From Methylocella tundrae (lineage in GTDB: Bacteria; Pseudomonadota; Alphaproteobacteria; Rhizobiales; Beijerinckiaceae): 64,000 nt of DNA. The stretch lies in the NCBI RefSeq assembly GCF_038024855.1, contig NZ_CP139089.1:868001-932000 (forward strand), read 5' to 3'. The first letter of the stretch is position 1, and the number at the start of each line of letters is the position of its first letter. The position numbers and the translations under genes are program-made. Below, piece after piece: positions 8,295-15,693 of this stretch. The notes beneath the pieces are model-generated. The model saw nothing but the letters and a program-made list of their open reading frames with translations, had not been told where the DNA came from and made no database searches.

Positions 8295-9583
8295 CAGAAC
8301 TCGCCCGCGTCGCCGGACTGCTCTTCAACCGTCCGCTGCTGCTGATGCCCGAGACCGCCATCGCCATCGCCTCCAACCTCGCCGATCGCTTCGGCGTGGA
8401 TCCGATGCAGCCGCCGGCTGAGGCCAGCGCCTTTCGAGGGCGTCCCGTTACCGGAACGCTCGACGATGGCTCGAAGGCCAATCTCTATCGCATGCAGGAT
8501 GGCGTCGCCATCATCCCGGTGATGGGCGAGCTCGTCAATCGAGGGTCATGGATCGGCGCTTCGAGTGGCCTTACGAGCTATGAAGGCCTCGCCGAGCAGC
8601 TGCGCAAGGCATCCGCCGATCCCAACGTGCGCGGCATTCTGCTCGACGTCGATTCGCCCGGAGGCGAAGCGGCTGGAGCGATGGAGACGGGCGCGATCGT
8701 GCGTCAGACGGCGGCGCAAAAGCCTGTCGTCGCTTACGTCAGCGGGCTCGCCGCATCCGCCGGATATGCGATCTCCGCCGGCGCGAACCATATCGTCACG
8801 GCGCCATCCGCCAATCTCGGATCGATTGGCGTCGTCCGGCTGCACGTCGATCGCTCTGAAGCAATCGCCCGCGCAGGCCTCAAGCCGACGCTGATCACGG
8901 CCGGAGCCTACAAGGGTGATCATTCGAGCTTCACGCCGCTCGAACCTGAGGCCCGCGCGCGCATCCAGGCTGGCGTCGATGATCTTTATGACCTGTTCGT
9001 CTCGCATGTCGCCTCCAGCCGCAAGCTTCCGGAAAAGGCCGTGCGCGCGACCGAGGCTGGAATGTTCATGGGTCAGCGCGCGGTCGACGTGGGCCTTGCG
9101 GACAGGGTCGGCGATTTCGACGCCGCCATGGCCTATTTCGACGATTCATCTCCCAAAAACGTCATTCTGAGCGGAGCCAACATGACTGAATCAACGACTG
9201 CCAACACCGCCGCTGAACTGGCCGCGGCGACCTCTTCCGCGGCCTCGCAGGCCCGCACGGCCGAACGCGCGCGCGCGCAGGCGATCCTCAATGCGCCGGA
9301 AGCGCAAGGCCGCGCCGATCTGGCGAACTATCTCGCCTTCGAGACGGATATGGCGCCCGAAGCGGCGTCCGCGCTTCTCGCCAAGGCTCCCGTCGTCGCG
9401 TCCGCCGCCGCTGCTTCCGAACAGACCGCGGCCAGGCCGCGCCTGACCGTGCCCGTCCCTGATGTCAATCCGGATGCGGATGCCGCCGCCGGCGCCGAAG
9501 CGGCGGCGGGTTGGGACAAAATCTACGCGGACCTCAATCGGCAAGCCGCCGCATCGAACCGGGCGTTCGTGATTCCAGGCTAA
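8291..9583 (+). CDS. S49 family head maturation protease (lambda gpC-like) with C-terminal scaffold
   Basis: The 430-residue product combines a SppA/ClpP-type S49 protease (about residues 70-280) with an Ala-rich helical C-terminus that would act as scaffold. The probable catalytic dyad is Ser156 in GLAASAGYA and Lys208 in TAGAYKGD; the oxyanion region DSPGGE is at 121-126. In lambda, gpC and the nested Nu3 shape the procapsid and cleave scaffold. It overlaps the portal by 4 bp. Confidence 0.92.
   Translation: MTELARVAGLLFNRPLLLMPETAIAIASNLADRFGVDPMQPPAEASAFRGRPVTGTLDDGSKANLYRMQDGVAIIPVMGELVNRGSWIGASSGLTSYEGLAEQLRKASADPNVRGILLDVDSPGGEAAGAMETGAIVRQTAAQKPVVAYVSGLAASAGYAISAGANHIVTAPSANLGSIGVVRLHVDRSEAIARAGLKPTLITAGAYKGDHSSFTPLEPEARARIQAGVDDLYDLFVSHVASSRKLPEKAVRATEAGMFMGQRAVDVGLADRVGDFDAAMAYFDDSSPKNVILSGANMTESTTANTAAELAAATSSAASQARTAERARAQAILNAPEAQGRADLANYLAFETDMAPEAASALLAKAPVVASAAAASEQTAARPRLTVPVPDVNPDADAAAGAEAAAGWDKIYADLNRQAAASNRAFVIPG
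9182..9583 (+). CDS. Nested scaffold protein (Nu3-like), internal start in the protease gene
   Basis: An in-frame ATG at residue 298 of the protease gene is preceded by GAGCGGAGCC, a fair ribosome binding site. The resulting 133-residue product is Ala/Glu-rich and helical (AAELAAATSSAASQARTAER), just as lambda Nu3 is the 3' part of gene C. Internal initiation is inferred from the lambda precedent and the visible start site. Confidence 0.5.
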   Translation: MTESTTANTAAELAAATSSAASQARTAERARAQAILNAPEAQGRADLANYLAFETDMAPEAASALLAKAPVVASAAAASEQTAARPRLTVPVPDVNPDADAAAGAEAAAGWDKIYADLNRQAAASNRAFVIPG

Positions 9584-9603
9584 AAACGTAACGGAGAGCT
9601 TTT

Positions 9604-10269
9604 ATGACGACCGTCCTGACAGAACACCTCCACGCCGGCGCATTTATCGTCAGCGAGGAAGAGGGACTTTATTCGCGCGATCAGATCACGATTTCGAATC
9701 TGACCGCGAAGACCCCCGGCACGGTGCTGGGCAAAAGCGGCGTTCCCGCCGCCGAGACCGCGACCGTCGCGGCCGATACGGGCAATGTCGGTACGGGCGC
9801 TCTCGTCATGGACGCCACTGCGCCGATCGCCGCCACGGCCATCGATGGCGTTTACGAGGTCATCCTGCGCGCCACGGGCGCGACCGCGTCCTTCGATGTG
9901 ATCGATCCGAACGGCATCTTGGTCGACGCGGGTCTGGTCGGAACCACATTCAACAACCAGATCAAGTTCCTGCTGTCGAGCGCCGGCACGATGACGATCG
10001 GCGATCGCTGGTTTGTCACCATCAGCCGCCCGGTCGGGACAGGCGATACCTGGGATGCTCTCAACTTCACCGCGGTGAACGGTTTGCAGATCGTCGCTGG
10101 CATCCTGTTCGGCGATGTGGATCTTGGCGCCGGCTCGCAGGCCGCCACCGCGATCGTCCGCACGGCGCAGGTTCGCCTGGCCGATCTCACCTGGCCAGCC
10201 GGCGCGACCGCGGCGCAGATCGCCGAGGGCGTCAACCAGCTGCGCCGCCTCGGCATCATCGTTCGCTAA
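9604..10269 (+). CDS. Head decoration protein, gpD/HDPD family
   Basis: The N-terminal ~110 residues match phage head decoration proteins (SEEEGLYSRDQITI, then LTAKTPGTVLGK). The protein is 221 residues, about twice lambda gpD, with a C-terminal half rich in Thr, Val and Ala ending in an AQIAEGVNQLRRLGI segment. It would bind three-fold sites to stabilise the expanded capsid. AACGGAGAG provides the ribosome binding site. It sits between protease and capsid genes, the lambda order. Confidence 0.85.
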   Translation: MTTVLTEHLHAGAFIVSEEEGLYSRDQITISNLTAKTPGTVLGKSGVPAAETATVAADTGNVGTGALVMDATAPIAATAIDGVYEVILRATGATASFDVIDPNGILVDAGLVGTTFNNQIKFLLSSAGTMTIGDRWFVTISRPVGTGDTWDALNFTAVNGLQIVAGILFGDVDLGAGSQAATAIVRTAQVRLADLTWPAGATAAQIAEGVNQLRRLGIIVR

Positions 10270-10332
10270 ATTCCAGATCGGGGCCGGGTGTTCCGTGAGG
10301 TGATGGCGGGCGTCTTACGCACGCAACAGAAA

Positions 10333-10391
10333 GGCCTGATCGGTCCGGCCCATCGCGCTAATGCGCGAGGAACTCAACCCGCAATCAGGCC
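10333..10391 (+). promoter_or_regulatory. Possible structured leader RNA upstream of the capsid gene
   Basis: In the 167-bp gap before the capsid gene, GGCCTGAT (10333-10340) pairs perfectly with ATCAGGCC (10384-10391). This encloses a perfect 6-bp hairpin, TCGCGC-TAAT-GCGCGA (10353-10368). There is no T-run, so it is not a simple terminator. It could stabilise or process the capsid mRNA. Confidence 0.4.
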
Positions 10392-10436
10392 ATCCCGTCA
10401 ATCTGATCCAAATCCAGTCGAAAGGACTTCGCAGCC

Positions 10437-11465
10437 ATGCTGACGATGGACGTCTTTACGCAAAATGCATTCTCGGCCATCGAAATGACCATGGCTGTTG
10501 ATCGCGCCGGTTATGTTCCCACCACGCTCCAGAGCATTCCTGGCCTTGTAACGCCGGTCCCGGTTTCGACGGAGCATATCTTCATCGAAGCGCGCGCGAA
10601 CGCGCCCGCGCTGATCCAGACCTCTCCGCGCGGTTCTGCGCCGTCGCAGAAGAGCGGCGATATCCGCGACGCGCGCCCGTTCAAGACGCGCCGCCTCGCG
10701 CGCGCCTCGCTCATCACGGCCTCCGAACTGCAGGGCATCCGCGCCTTCGCCTCGCAGACGGAGCTGAAGACGCTGCAAATCGAAATCGGCCGCCGCACGA
10801 TGAAGATCAAGCAGGACTTCGCGCTGACCAAGGAGAACTGGCTGCTCGGCATGGTGCAGGGCCTTGTCACCGACGCGGACGGTTCGACAATCTATAATTG
10901 GGCGACCGAATTCGGCCAGACCATCCCGGCCGAAGTTGGTTTCGATCTGGCGAACGCGACGCTTCCCGAGGGCTCCATCCGCCTGAAATGCGCCGCGATC
11001 CGCCGCACGATGACGAAAAACCTGCAGGGCCTCGGCGGCATGGGTTTTGACATCGTGGCGCTCTGTGGGGATCAATTCTACGATCAGCTGACGAGCAATG
11101 CCGAGGTGCTCAACACCTACAAGAATTGGGCCGCGGCAGCGGATCTCCGCAATGACCTCGGCCGCGCGTGGTCGGCGTTCCGTTACGGCGACATTAATTT
11201 CGTCAACTATCGCGGGACGGACGACGGCGCCATCGGCATCTCGACCGACAAGGCGAAAATCTTCCCGACCGGCGCGGGCATTTTCCAATGGGCGATGGCC
11301 CCTGCGGAAACCTTCGAATTCGTCAATACGCCTGGCCGCGACATGTACAGCTGGGTTGTGATGGATCGTGACCGCAACATGTGGGCGGCCCTAGAATATT
11401 ATTCCTATCCGCTGCCTGTCTGCGTCCAGCCGCAGGCCCTCGCCAGCGCCCGCGCCGGAGCGTAA
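10437..11465 (+). CDS. Major capsid protein, lambda gpE family
   Basis: The 342-residue product has the length and motifs of the phage capsid E family: DVFTQNAFSAIEMT at the N-terminus, RPFKTRRLARASLITASELQ near residues 82-101, and the conserved end MYSWVVMDRDRNMWAALEYY. It forms the HK97-fold shell. The long untranslated leader with secondary structure and a separate AAAGGACTT ribosome binding site would allow high expression. Confidence 0.95.
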   Translation: MLTMDVFTQNAFSAIEMTMAVDRAGYVPTTLQSIPGLVTPVPVSTEHIFIEARANAPALIQTSPRGSAPSQKSGDIRDARPFKTRRLARASLITASELQGIRAFASQTELKTLQIEIGRRTMKIKQDFALTKENWLLGMVQGLVTDADGSTIYNWATEFGQTIPAEVGFDLANATLPEGSIRLKCAAIRRTMTKNLQGLGGMGFDIVALCGDQFYDQLTSNAEVLNTYKNWAAAADLRNDLGRAWSAFRYGDINFVNYRGTDDGAIGISTDKAKIFPTGAGIFQWAMAPAETFEFVNTPGRDMYSWVVMDRDRNMWAALEYYSYPLPVCVQPQALASARAGA

Positions 11466-11470
11466 GCTTC

Positions 11471-11872
11471 GTGGCGTCGCTCTTTATGGCGGAAGTCCTC
11501 GACATGGCCGCGTCTGTCGGCGAGGTTATGTCGGAGCCTTTCACCTTGCTGCCGCGCATCAAAGGCGCGGACAGGAACGCGCCGGATATTCCTGACCCGG
11601 CCCGCGCCCAGGCAACCTTCAACGGCGTGTTTCTCGATCCGCCGATGAAGCCGGCGATCATGCGCGCCTATGATGCGCGCACGGATCAGCGCCCGGGCAC
11701 GAATGCAAGCGAGCCGCGTATCGACATCATGCCCGACCAGCTTGTGCCTGGATTTACGGTGCAGGCGCCGGATCTGATCGTGTCTCAAAGCTCGGGCAAG
11801 ACCTGGCGCGTCACGCATGTGACGCCGACGAAGGCCGCGATCCTGCGCTGTTTCGTCAATCTCGTCGGCTAA
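11471..11872 (+). CDS. Putative head-tail completion (neck) protein
   Basis: A GTG at 11471 (or ATG at 11486), just after the capsid stop, begins a ~133-residue soluble protein. It has a conserved-looking core MKPAIMRAYDARTDQRPG and ends with a beta-rich KTWRVTHVTPTKAAILRC segment. Position between capsid and tail genes and small size fit head completion or stopper proteins. No motif proves this. Confidence 0.5.
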   Translation: MASLFMAEVLDMAASVGEVMSEPFTLLPRIKGADRNAPDIPDPARAQATFNGVFLDPPMKPAIMRAYDARTDQRPGTNASEPRIDIMPDQLVPGFTVQAPDLIVSQSSGKTWRVTHVTPTKAAILRCFVNLVG

Positions 11873-11875
11873 CCC

Positions 11876-12727
11876 ATGTCGCTCGCGCGTCTCGCCCTGC
11901 GCCTTGCCGCGATCGAGGCGCTTTGCCCGTCCGCGACTGTCGCGACGGGGCCTTATCCGACCGTCGCCGGCGCGCGCGTCGACGACAGCCGCGTCGATCT
12001 CATCGCCGCTGCGGAAAGCCCAGAGGCCATCGCCGCGGCTCTCGCAGCGCTGGAGAACAACCCGCTGCTGGTCGTCTACACGGAAGAACAGCAGACATCG
12101 CCGTATGGGGACGTCAGATATCCAGCGGCGGAGGAGGTCGTCACCCTCGTCATCGAGGCCATGATCGCGGGTTCCGGCGTCATGCAGATCGAGCTGCCTG
12201 ATGGAACCATCCAGTCGATCGGAACGCTCGAAGCGCCGGTGACAGATCGCCAGCATGAGGCGATGCTCGATCTCCTCGAGGCGCAGGTCCGCTATATTCT
12301 CACCATCAAAAACCGCGCGCCGACGGCCGTCCTCTATAACAAGGTGGCCATGGAAACGCGGATGATCCATTCGGACCCGCAGCGCGCCGCCGACCGCACG
12401 CTGCGGCTCGCTTCACGCACCATCAAGTTTCACGTCAAGGTTAAAGCGGAAGTCTGGCCGGCGCCCGTCGCGGCGTTGCCGGAGCCTCTCGCGAGCGTCG
12501 CGGCTGGCCTGGCGCCCGGCTCATCCGGCGCGCTGCTCTGCGCATCTCTTCTTCCGCTCATTCCTGGCGCACCTGCGCTGCCGCCGCCGCTCCAGGGCAT
12601 CGACATTTACACTCATCTCGACGGCACAGCATCCGCGACCGATCCGGATGGCGTGCACGCCGTCGCCGCCGCGATGGATTTCAGCAGCGGCGGCAACAGC
12701 GGCCTCATCGCCGCGCTCGCTGGTTAG
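11876..12727 (+). CDS. Putative neck/tail terminator-region protein with MDFS-type C-terminus
   Basis: The 283-residue protein starts 4 bp after the previous stop. The first ~190 residues look like a tail-terminator-type alpha/beta protein (YTEEQQTSPYGDVRYPAAEEV, helices, then KFHVKVKAEVWPAP). The end carries AMDFSSGGNSGLIAALAG, a C-terminal signature seen again in two fibre-region proteins of this prophage. Function is inferred from position between neck protein and sheath. Confidence 0.5.
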   Translation: MSLARLALRLAAIEALCPSATVATGPYPTVAGARVDDSRVDLIAAAESPEAIAAALAALENNPLLVVYTEEQQTSPYGDVRYPAAEEVVTLVIEAMIAGSGVMQIELPDGTIQSIGTLEAPVTDRQHEAMLDLLEAQVRYILTIKNRAPTAVLYNKVAMETRMIHSDPQRAADRTLRLASRTIKFHVKVKAEVWPAPVAALPEPLASVAAGLAPGSSGALLCASLLPLIPGAPALPPPLQGIDIYTHLDGTASATDPDGVHAVAAAMDFSSGGNSGLIAALAG

Positions 12728-12750
12728 ACGTCAACTTTTGAGGATTGATC

Positions 12751-12960
12751 ATGTCCCAACGCCATGTCCAGGCGCATCTCGTCCATCCGTCGCACAAGCT
12801 GCCTATTCCCGGCACGCAGCGGTTCTTCTCCGCTGATGACGCCGGCGAGACCATCGATCTGTTCGATTCATTCTGGCTGATGCTGCTGCACGATGGTTCG
12901 CTCGCGCTCGGCCCGCGCCTTTCTGATGCGCCAGCGGCTCACGACGAGCCGATCGCCTGA
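12751..12960 (+). CDS. DUF2635-like (Mu gp38-like) small tail protein
   Basis: The 69-residue protein from ATG 12751 follows a TTGAGGATTG ribosome binding site. It lies immediately before the sheath gene, where Mu-type phages have the short gp38/DUF2635 protein. HPSHKLPIPGTQRFF followed by FDSFWLMLLHDGSL resembles that family (parameters, then a [DS]xFWxRxLxDG core). Role in tail assembly unknown. Confidence 0.55.
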   Translation: MSQRHVQAHLVHPSHKLPIPGTQRFFSADDAGETIDLFDSFWLMLLHDGSLALGPRLSDAPAAHDEPIA

Positions 12961-13018
12961 TTTCACACGTGGATTCTGAGCCCATTCTTTCTTCGCATCA
13001 TCTTGGGGAGCCTCGCCC

Positions 13019-14533
13019 GTGACCAATGGCGTCATCTTTCAGTACATTCCAGGCACGGGGCTGGCCGCGCCCGGCCAGTTCTTCGAAGTCAACTCCGGCG
13101 GCCAATATCAGCCGACGACCCGCATCGTGCTGCAAGGTCACGCCACCGCGGCCGGATCGCTGGCGCTCGATACGCCGACGCCCGTCGCCTCGCAAAATGA
13201 CGCCGACGCCTTCGCTGGCCCCGGCTCGATGCTGCGTGAGATGTTCCGCCTCGCCGCGGCGAATGCGCCGGCCCAGCCGATCTGGATTGAGGCTGTCGCC
13301 GATCCCGGCACGCCCCCCGCGCAATGGACGCTGACCGTCGCGACGCTTCCGGCGCCCGGACAGGGCGTCATCGAGATCTGCGGCCGCCAGATCCCGATCG
13401 CCGTCTCGACCACGGATACAACCGCGACCGTCGCGGCCTCGCTCGGTGCGGCCATCAACGCCTTCTACGACACGCTGACCAACGCCATGCTGCCGCTGAC
13501 CGCGACGGTCGCGACCAATGTCGTGACGCTCCTGGCGCGTCACGCCGGCGCCATCATGAACGACGTCGATATCTACAATTCGACGGCGCCTTCCAATGTT
13601 CTGGGCGCCACGGGGGTTTTGACCGTCGCGCAGCCGGTGCTGGGCACGGGAACGCCGACCCTGTCTTCCGCGCTCGCCGCCCTCGGCGATGATCCAGCCG
13701 ATTTCGTCGCCTCGCCCTTCTCCGACGCAATCAATCTCGCGGCGGCGAGCATAGCTTTCAATGACACTTCAGGCCGCTGGTCCTGGAGCCGCCAGAGCTA
13801 TGGTCATTACTGGACCGTTTCGACCAGCGCTTTCTCGGCGCTGACGACGCTCGGTCTCAGCCTCAATGACCGCCATGAGCTCATCATTGGCCGCTTTCCG
13901 GGCTCGGTTACGCCGTCCTGGGAATGGGTCGCCGGCCGCACCGCCCTTGAATCGACATGGCTCTCCGACGTCACCACCGGCAACGTCTCGCGCAACCAGA
14001 CTGGCCGTGTGGTGCAGGGCGTGCGCGGTCCGCGCAGCCGTTCAGGCCTGTGGAACTATTCGGCGCGCAACACGCTTTTGAATTCCGGCATTTCGACCAC
14101 GACGATCGACACCAGCGGCAATGTCATGATCGACAAGACCGTGACCTGCTACCGCGTCGGCACGTCGGGCCAGCCGGATACGGTGTTTCGCGATATTCAG
14201 GCGATCTATCAGGCCGCCGGCGGCATTCAATACATCCGCGCCATGCTGGCCGTCGAGCAGGGCCAGAAATCCTTCGCGGCGAGCAACCCTGGCAATCTGG
14301 CGGCGATCTCGACGCCATCCGATATCAAAGGCACTTTCGTTCACGCCTATACGGATCTGGTTGACCGGGGCGTCTTCCAGGATGCCGACACGTTCACCCG
14401 CAATCTGATCGTGCAGGCCAATGCGAGCAACCCCGCGCGATGCGACGTTCTGGCGCCGATCGAGCGCGTCAATCCGCTCGATATTCTGGCCGTCAACGCG
14501 ACTTTCTATCAACAGTATCCGACCGGGTTCTGA
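13019..14533 (+). CDS. Tail sheath protein, Mu gpL-like
   Basis: This 504-residue product (GTG start, GGGGAGCC ribosome binding site) has the Mu gpL sheath layout. There is an N-terminal strand domain with GTGLAAPGQFFEVNSGGQYQ. A domain rich in Thr/Ala repeats (TTDTTATVAASLGAAINAFY) follows. The C-terminal polymerising part includes TCYRVGTSGQPDTVFRDIQ and ends NATFYQQYPTGF. It shows the tail is contractile. Confidence 0.9.
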   Translation: MTNGVIFQYIPGTGLAAPGQFFEVNSGGQYQPTTRIVLQGHATAAGSLALDTPTPVASQNDADAFAGPGSMLREMFRLAAANAPAQPIWIEAVADPGTPPAQWTLTVATLPAPGQGVIEICGRQIPIAVSTTDTTATVAASLGAAINAFYDTLTNAMLPLTATVATNVVTLLARHAGAIMNDVDIYNSTAPSNVLGATGVLTVAQPVLGTGTPTLSSALAALGDDPADFVASPFSDAINLAAASIAFNDTSGRWSWSRQSYGHYWTVSTSAFSALTTLGLSLNDRHELIIGRFPGSVTPSWEWVAGRTALESTWLSDVTTGNVSRNQTGRVVQGVRGPRSRSGLWNYSARNTLLNSGISTTTIDTSGNVMIDKTVTCYRVGTSGQPDTVFRDIQAIYQAAGGIQYIRAMLAVEQGQKSFAASNPGNLAAISTPSDIKGTFVHAYTDLVDRGVFQDADTFTRNLIVQANASNPARCDVLAPIERVNPLDILAVNATFYQQYPTGF

Positions 14534-14597
14534 CCGGTAAAATTAGGGACTTACATATTTAACGACCTCAATTAAGGGAACTCATAGGAGAAATCAG

Positions 14598-14840
14598 ATG
14601 CATTACAGGAACGGACGTGAAGCAAGGAACGGCGACAAGATTGTGAGGCTCGAAGGCGGAAAGATAGTTGCCTTCGGCGTTCTGCACAGCGCAGTGCCAG
14701 GCTATGACTACTGCAACGGTAATATTGCCGTCATCCAACCGCCCAACGACTACGCCTGCATGTGTGATTGTCTACACATCGACGACGTGGCGGCAGTTCT
14801 TGCCGAAGGGGGGATGGATAAACGTCCTGAAGGAAAATAG
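14598..14840 (+). CDS. Small inserted phage protein (moron-like), 80 aa
   Basis: This gene sits between sheath and tube with AT-rich flanks (14534-14597 and 14841-14879) unlike the surrounding GC-rich tail genes. The protein starts MHYRNGREARNGDKIV, contains VAFGVLHS and YDYCNGNIAV, and has a C-terminal CMCDCLHIDDV with three Cys. It resembles a group of small phage proteins of unknown role. An AGGAG ribosome binding site precedes it. Probably a transcriptionally independent cargo gene. Confidence 0.65.
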   Translation: MHYRNGREARNGDKIVRLEGGKIVAFGVLHSAVPGYDYCNGNIAVIQPPNDYACMCDCLHIDDVAAVLAEGGMDKRPEGK

Positions 14841-14879
14841 GGAGTTATCTATATAAATCCCCAAAATTAGGAGCCTTTC

Positions 14880-15263
14880 ATGGCAGACTTCGGCGGCTTT
14901 ATGCGCTTCACGGTCAACGGCAGTCCGCTGACCTTGCGCGCTAAATTTGAAAGCGAACCGTCCGCGCTCGAGATGGACGGGGGCGCGAATCAGAACGGCT
15001 CGATCTATCGCACGATGAAGCCGATGGGCTACATCTTCGAGCCGACCTTCGAGGATACGCCGACAGGCACGGCGACGGCGCTCGACTGGGCCGCGATCAT
15101 GCTTGGCGGCCCGTACAATATCTCGCTCGTCGAAGAGCAGACCGGCCGGCTGCACACCTGGACCGGCGCGCAATTCGAAGGCAAGCCCCGCGTCGATCAC
15201 ATGACCGGTGAAGTCACCGGCATCAAGGGTCGCGCCACGGCCTACGCCAAGACGAGCAGTTAA
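14880..15263 (+). CDS. Tail tube protein, Mu gpM-like
   Basis: The 127-residue protein has the size and pattern of Mu-type tail tubes: an N-terminal GGFMRFTVNGSPLTLRA strand pair, then NGSIYRTMKPMGY, and a C-terminal GEVTGIKGRATAYAKTSS. It polymerises into the inner tube under the sheath. Upstream TTAGGAGCC is the ribosome binding site. The tail chaperone follows after one base. Confidence 0.9.
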   Translation: MADFGGFMRFTVNGSPLTLRAKFESEPSALEMDGGANQNGSIYRTMKPMGYIFEPTFEDTPTGTATALDWAAIMLGGPYNISLVEEQTGRLHTWTGAQFEGKPRVDHMTGEVTGIKGRATAYAKTSS

Positions 15264-15264
15264 G

Positions 15265-15576
15265 ATGAAAATCAAAACAATCGCATTGGCGCAGCCTGTC
15301 GAGCTGCACGGCAAGATGATCACGGAGATCGCGATCAAAGAGCCAACCGGCGGCCAATATCTCGATTTTGGGGAGCCTCATATTTACACCCAGTCGAGCG
15401 GCGGGTTTTTTGCGGTCGAGGATAAGTCTGTCGTAGCCAATTATCTTGACGCCTGCGTGCAGCACGAAAGTGGCTCGCACGTTTTGCGGCTGCTTTCGCT
15501 CGCCGATGCGCGAAAGGTGAAAAAGGAACTTCTGAGTTTTTTTACGGTCGGCGCCCAGGAGACCTCAGAATCATAA
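15265..15576 (+). CDS. Tail assembly chaperone, Mu gp41-like (short form)
   Basis: A 103-residue protein of the phage tail assembly chaperone E/41/14 type: MKIKTIALAQPVELHGKMI, then ITEIAIKEPTGGQYLDFGEP. It would coat the tape measure during tail assembly. Near its 3' end is a run of seven T at 15537-15543 in phase as T_TTT_TTT, so a fraction of ribosomes should slip -1 and make the longer form. Confidence 0.88.
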   Translation: MKIKTIALAQPVELHGKMITEIAIKEPTGGQYLDFGEPHIYTQSSGGFFAVEDKSVVANYLDACVQHESGSHVLRLLSLADARKVKKELLSFFTVGAQETSES

Positions 15577-15689
15577 TCGACGCGCTCGTTTTCGACCTTC
15601 AGATGCGGGATGTCGAAGCCATGTCGTTGACGCGCATCGTCTACTGGTTTGACCGCGCGATTCTGCGCAAAAAGAAAGCGAAAGGGTAG
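15265..15689 (+). CDS. Tail assembly chaperone, -1 frameshifted long form (gp41-GpE type)
   Basis: After a -1 shift at T_TTT_TTT (15537-15543), translation continues without a stop for 49 codons from TAC at 15543 to TAG at 15687-15689. The added tail, including IIDALVFDLQMRDVEAMS and RIVYWFDRAILRKKKAKG, looks like the short GpE proteins made by frameshifting in P2-type phages. It has no good start of its own. The tape measure begins 4 bp later, the conserved arrangement. Confidence 0.75.
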
Positions 15690-15693
15690 GCCG

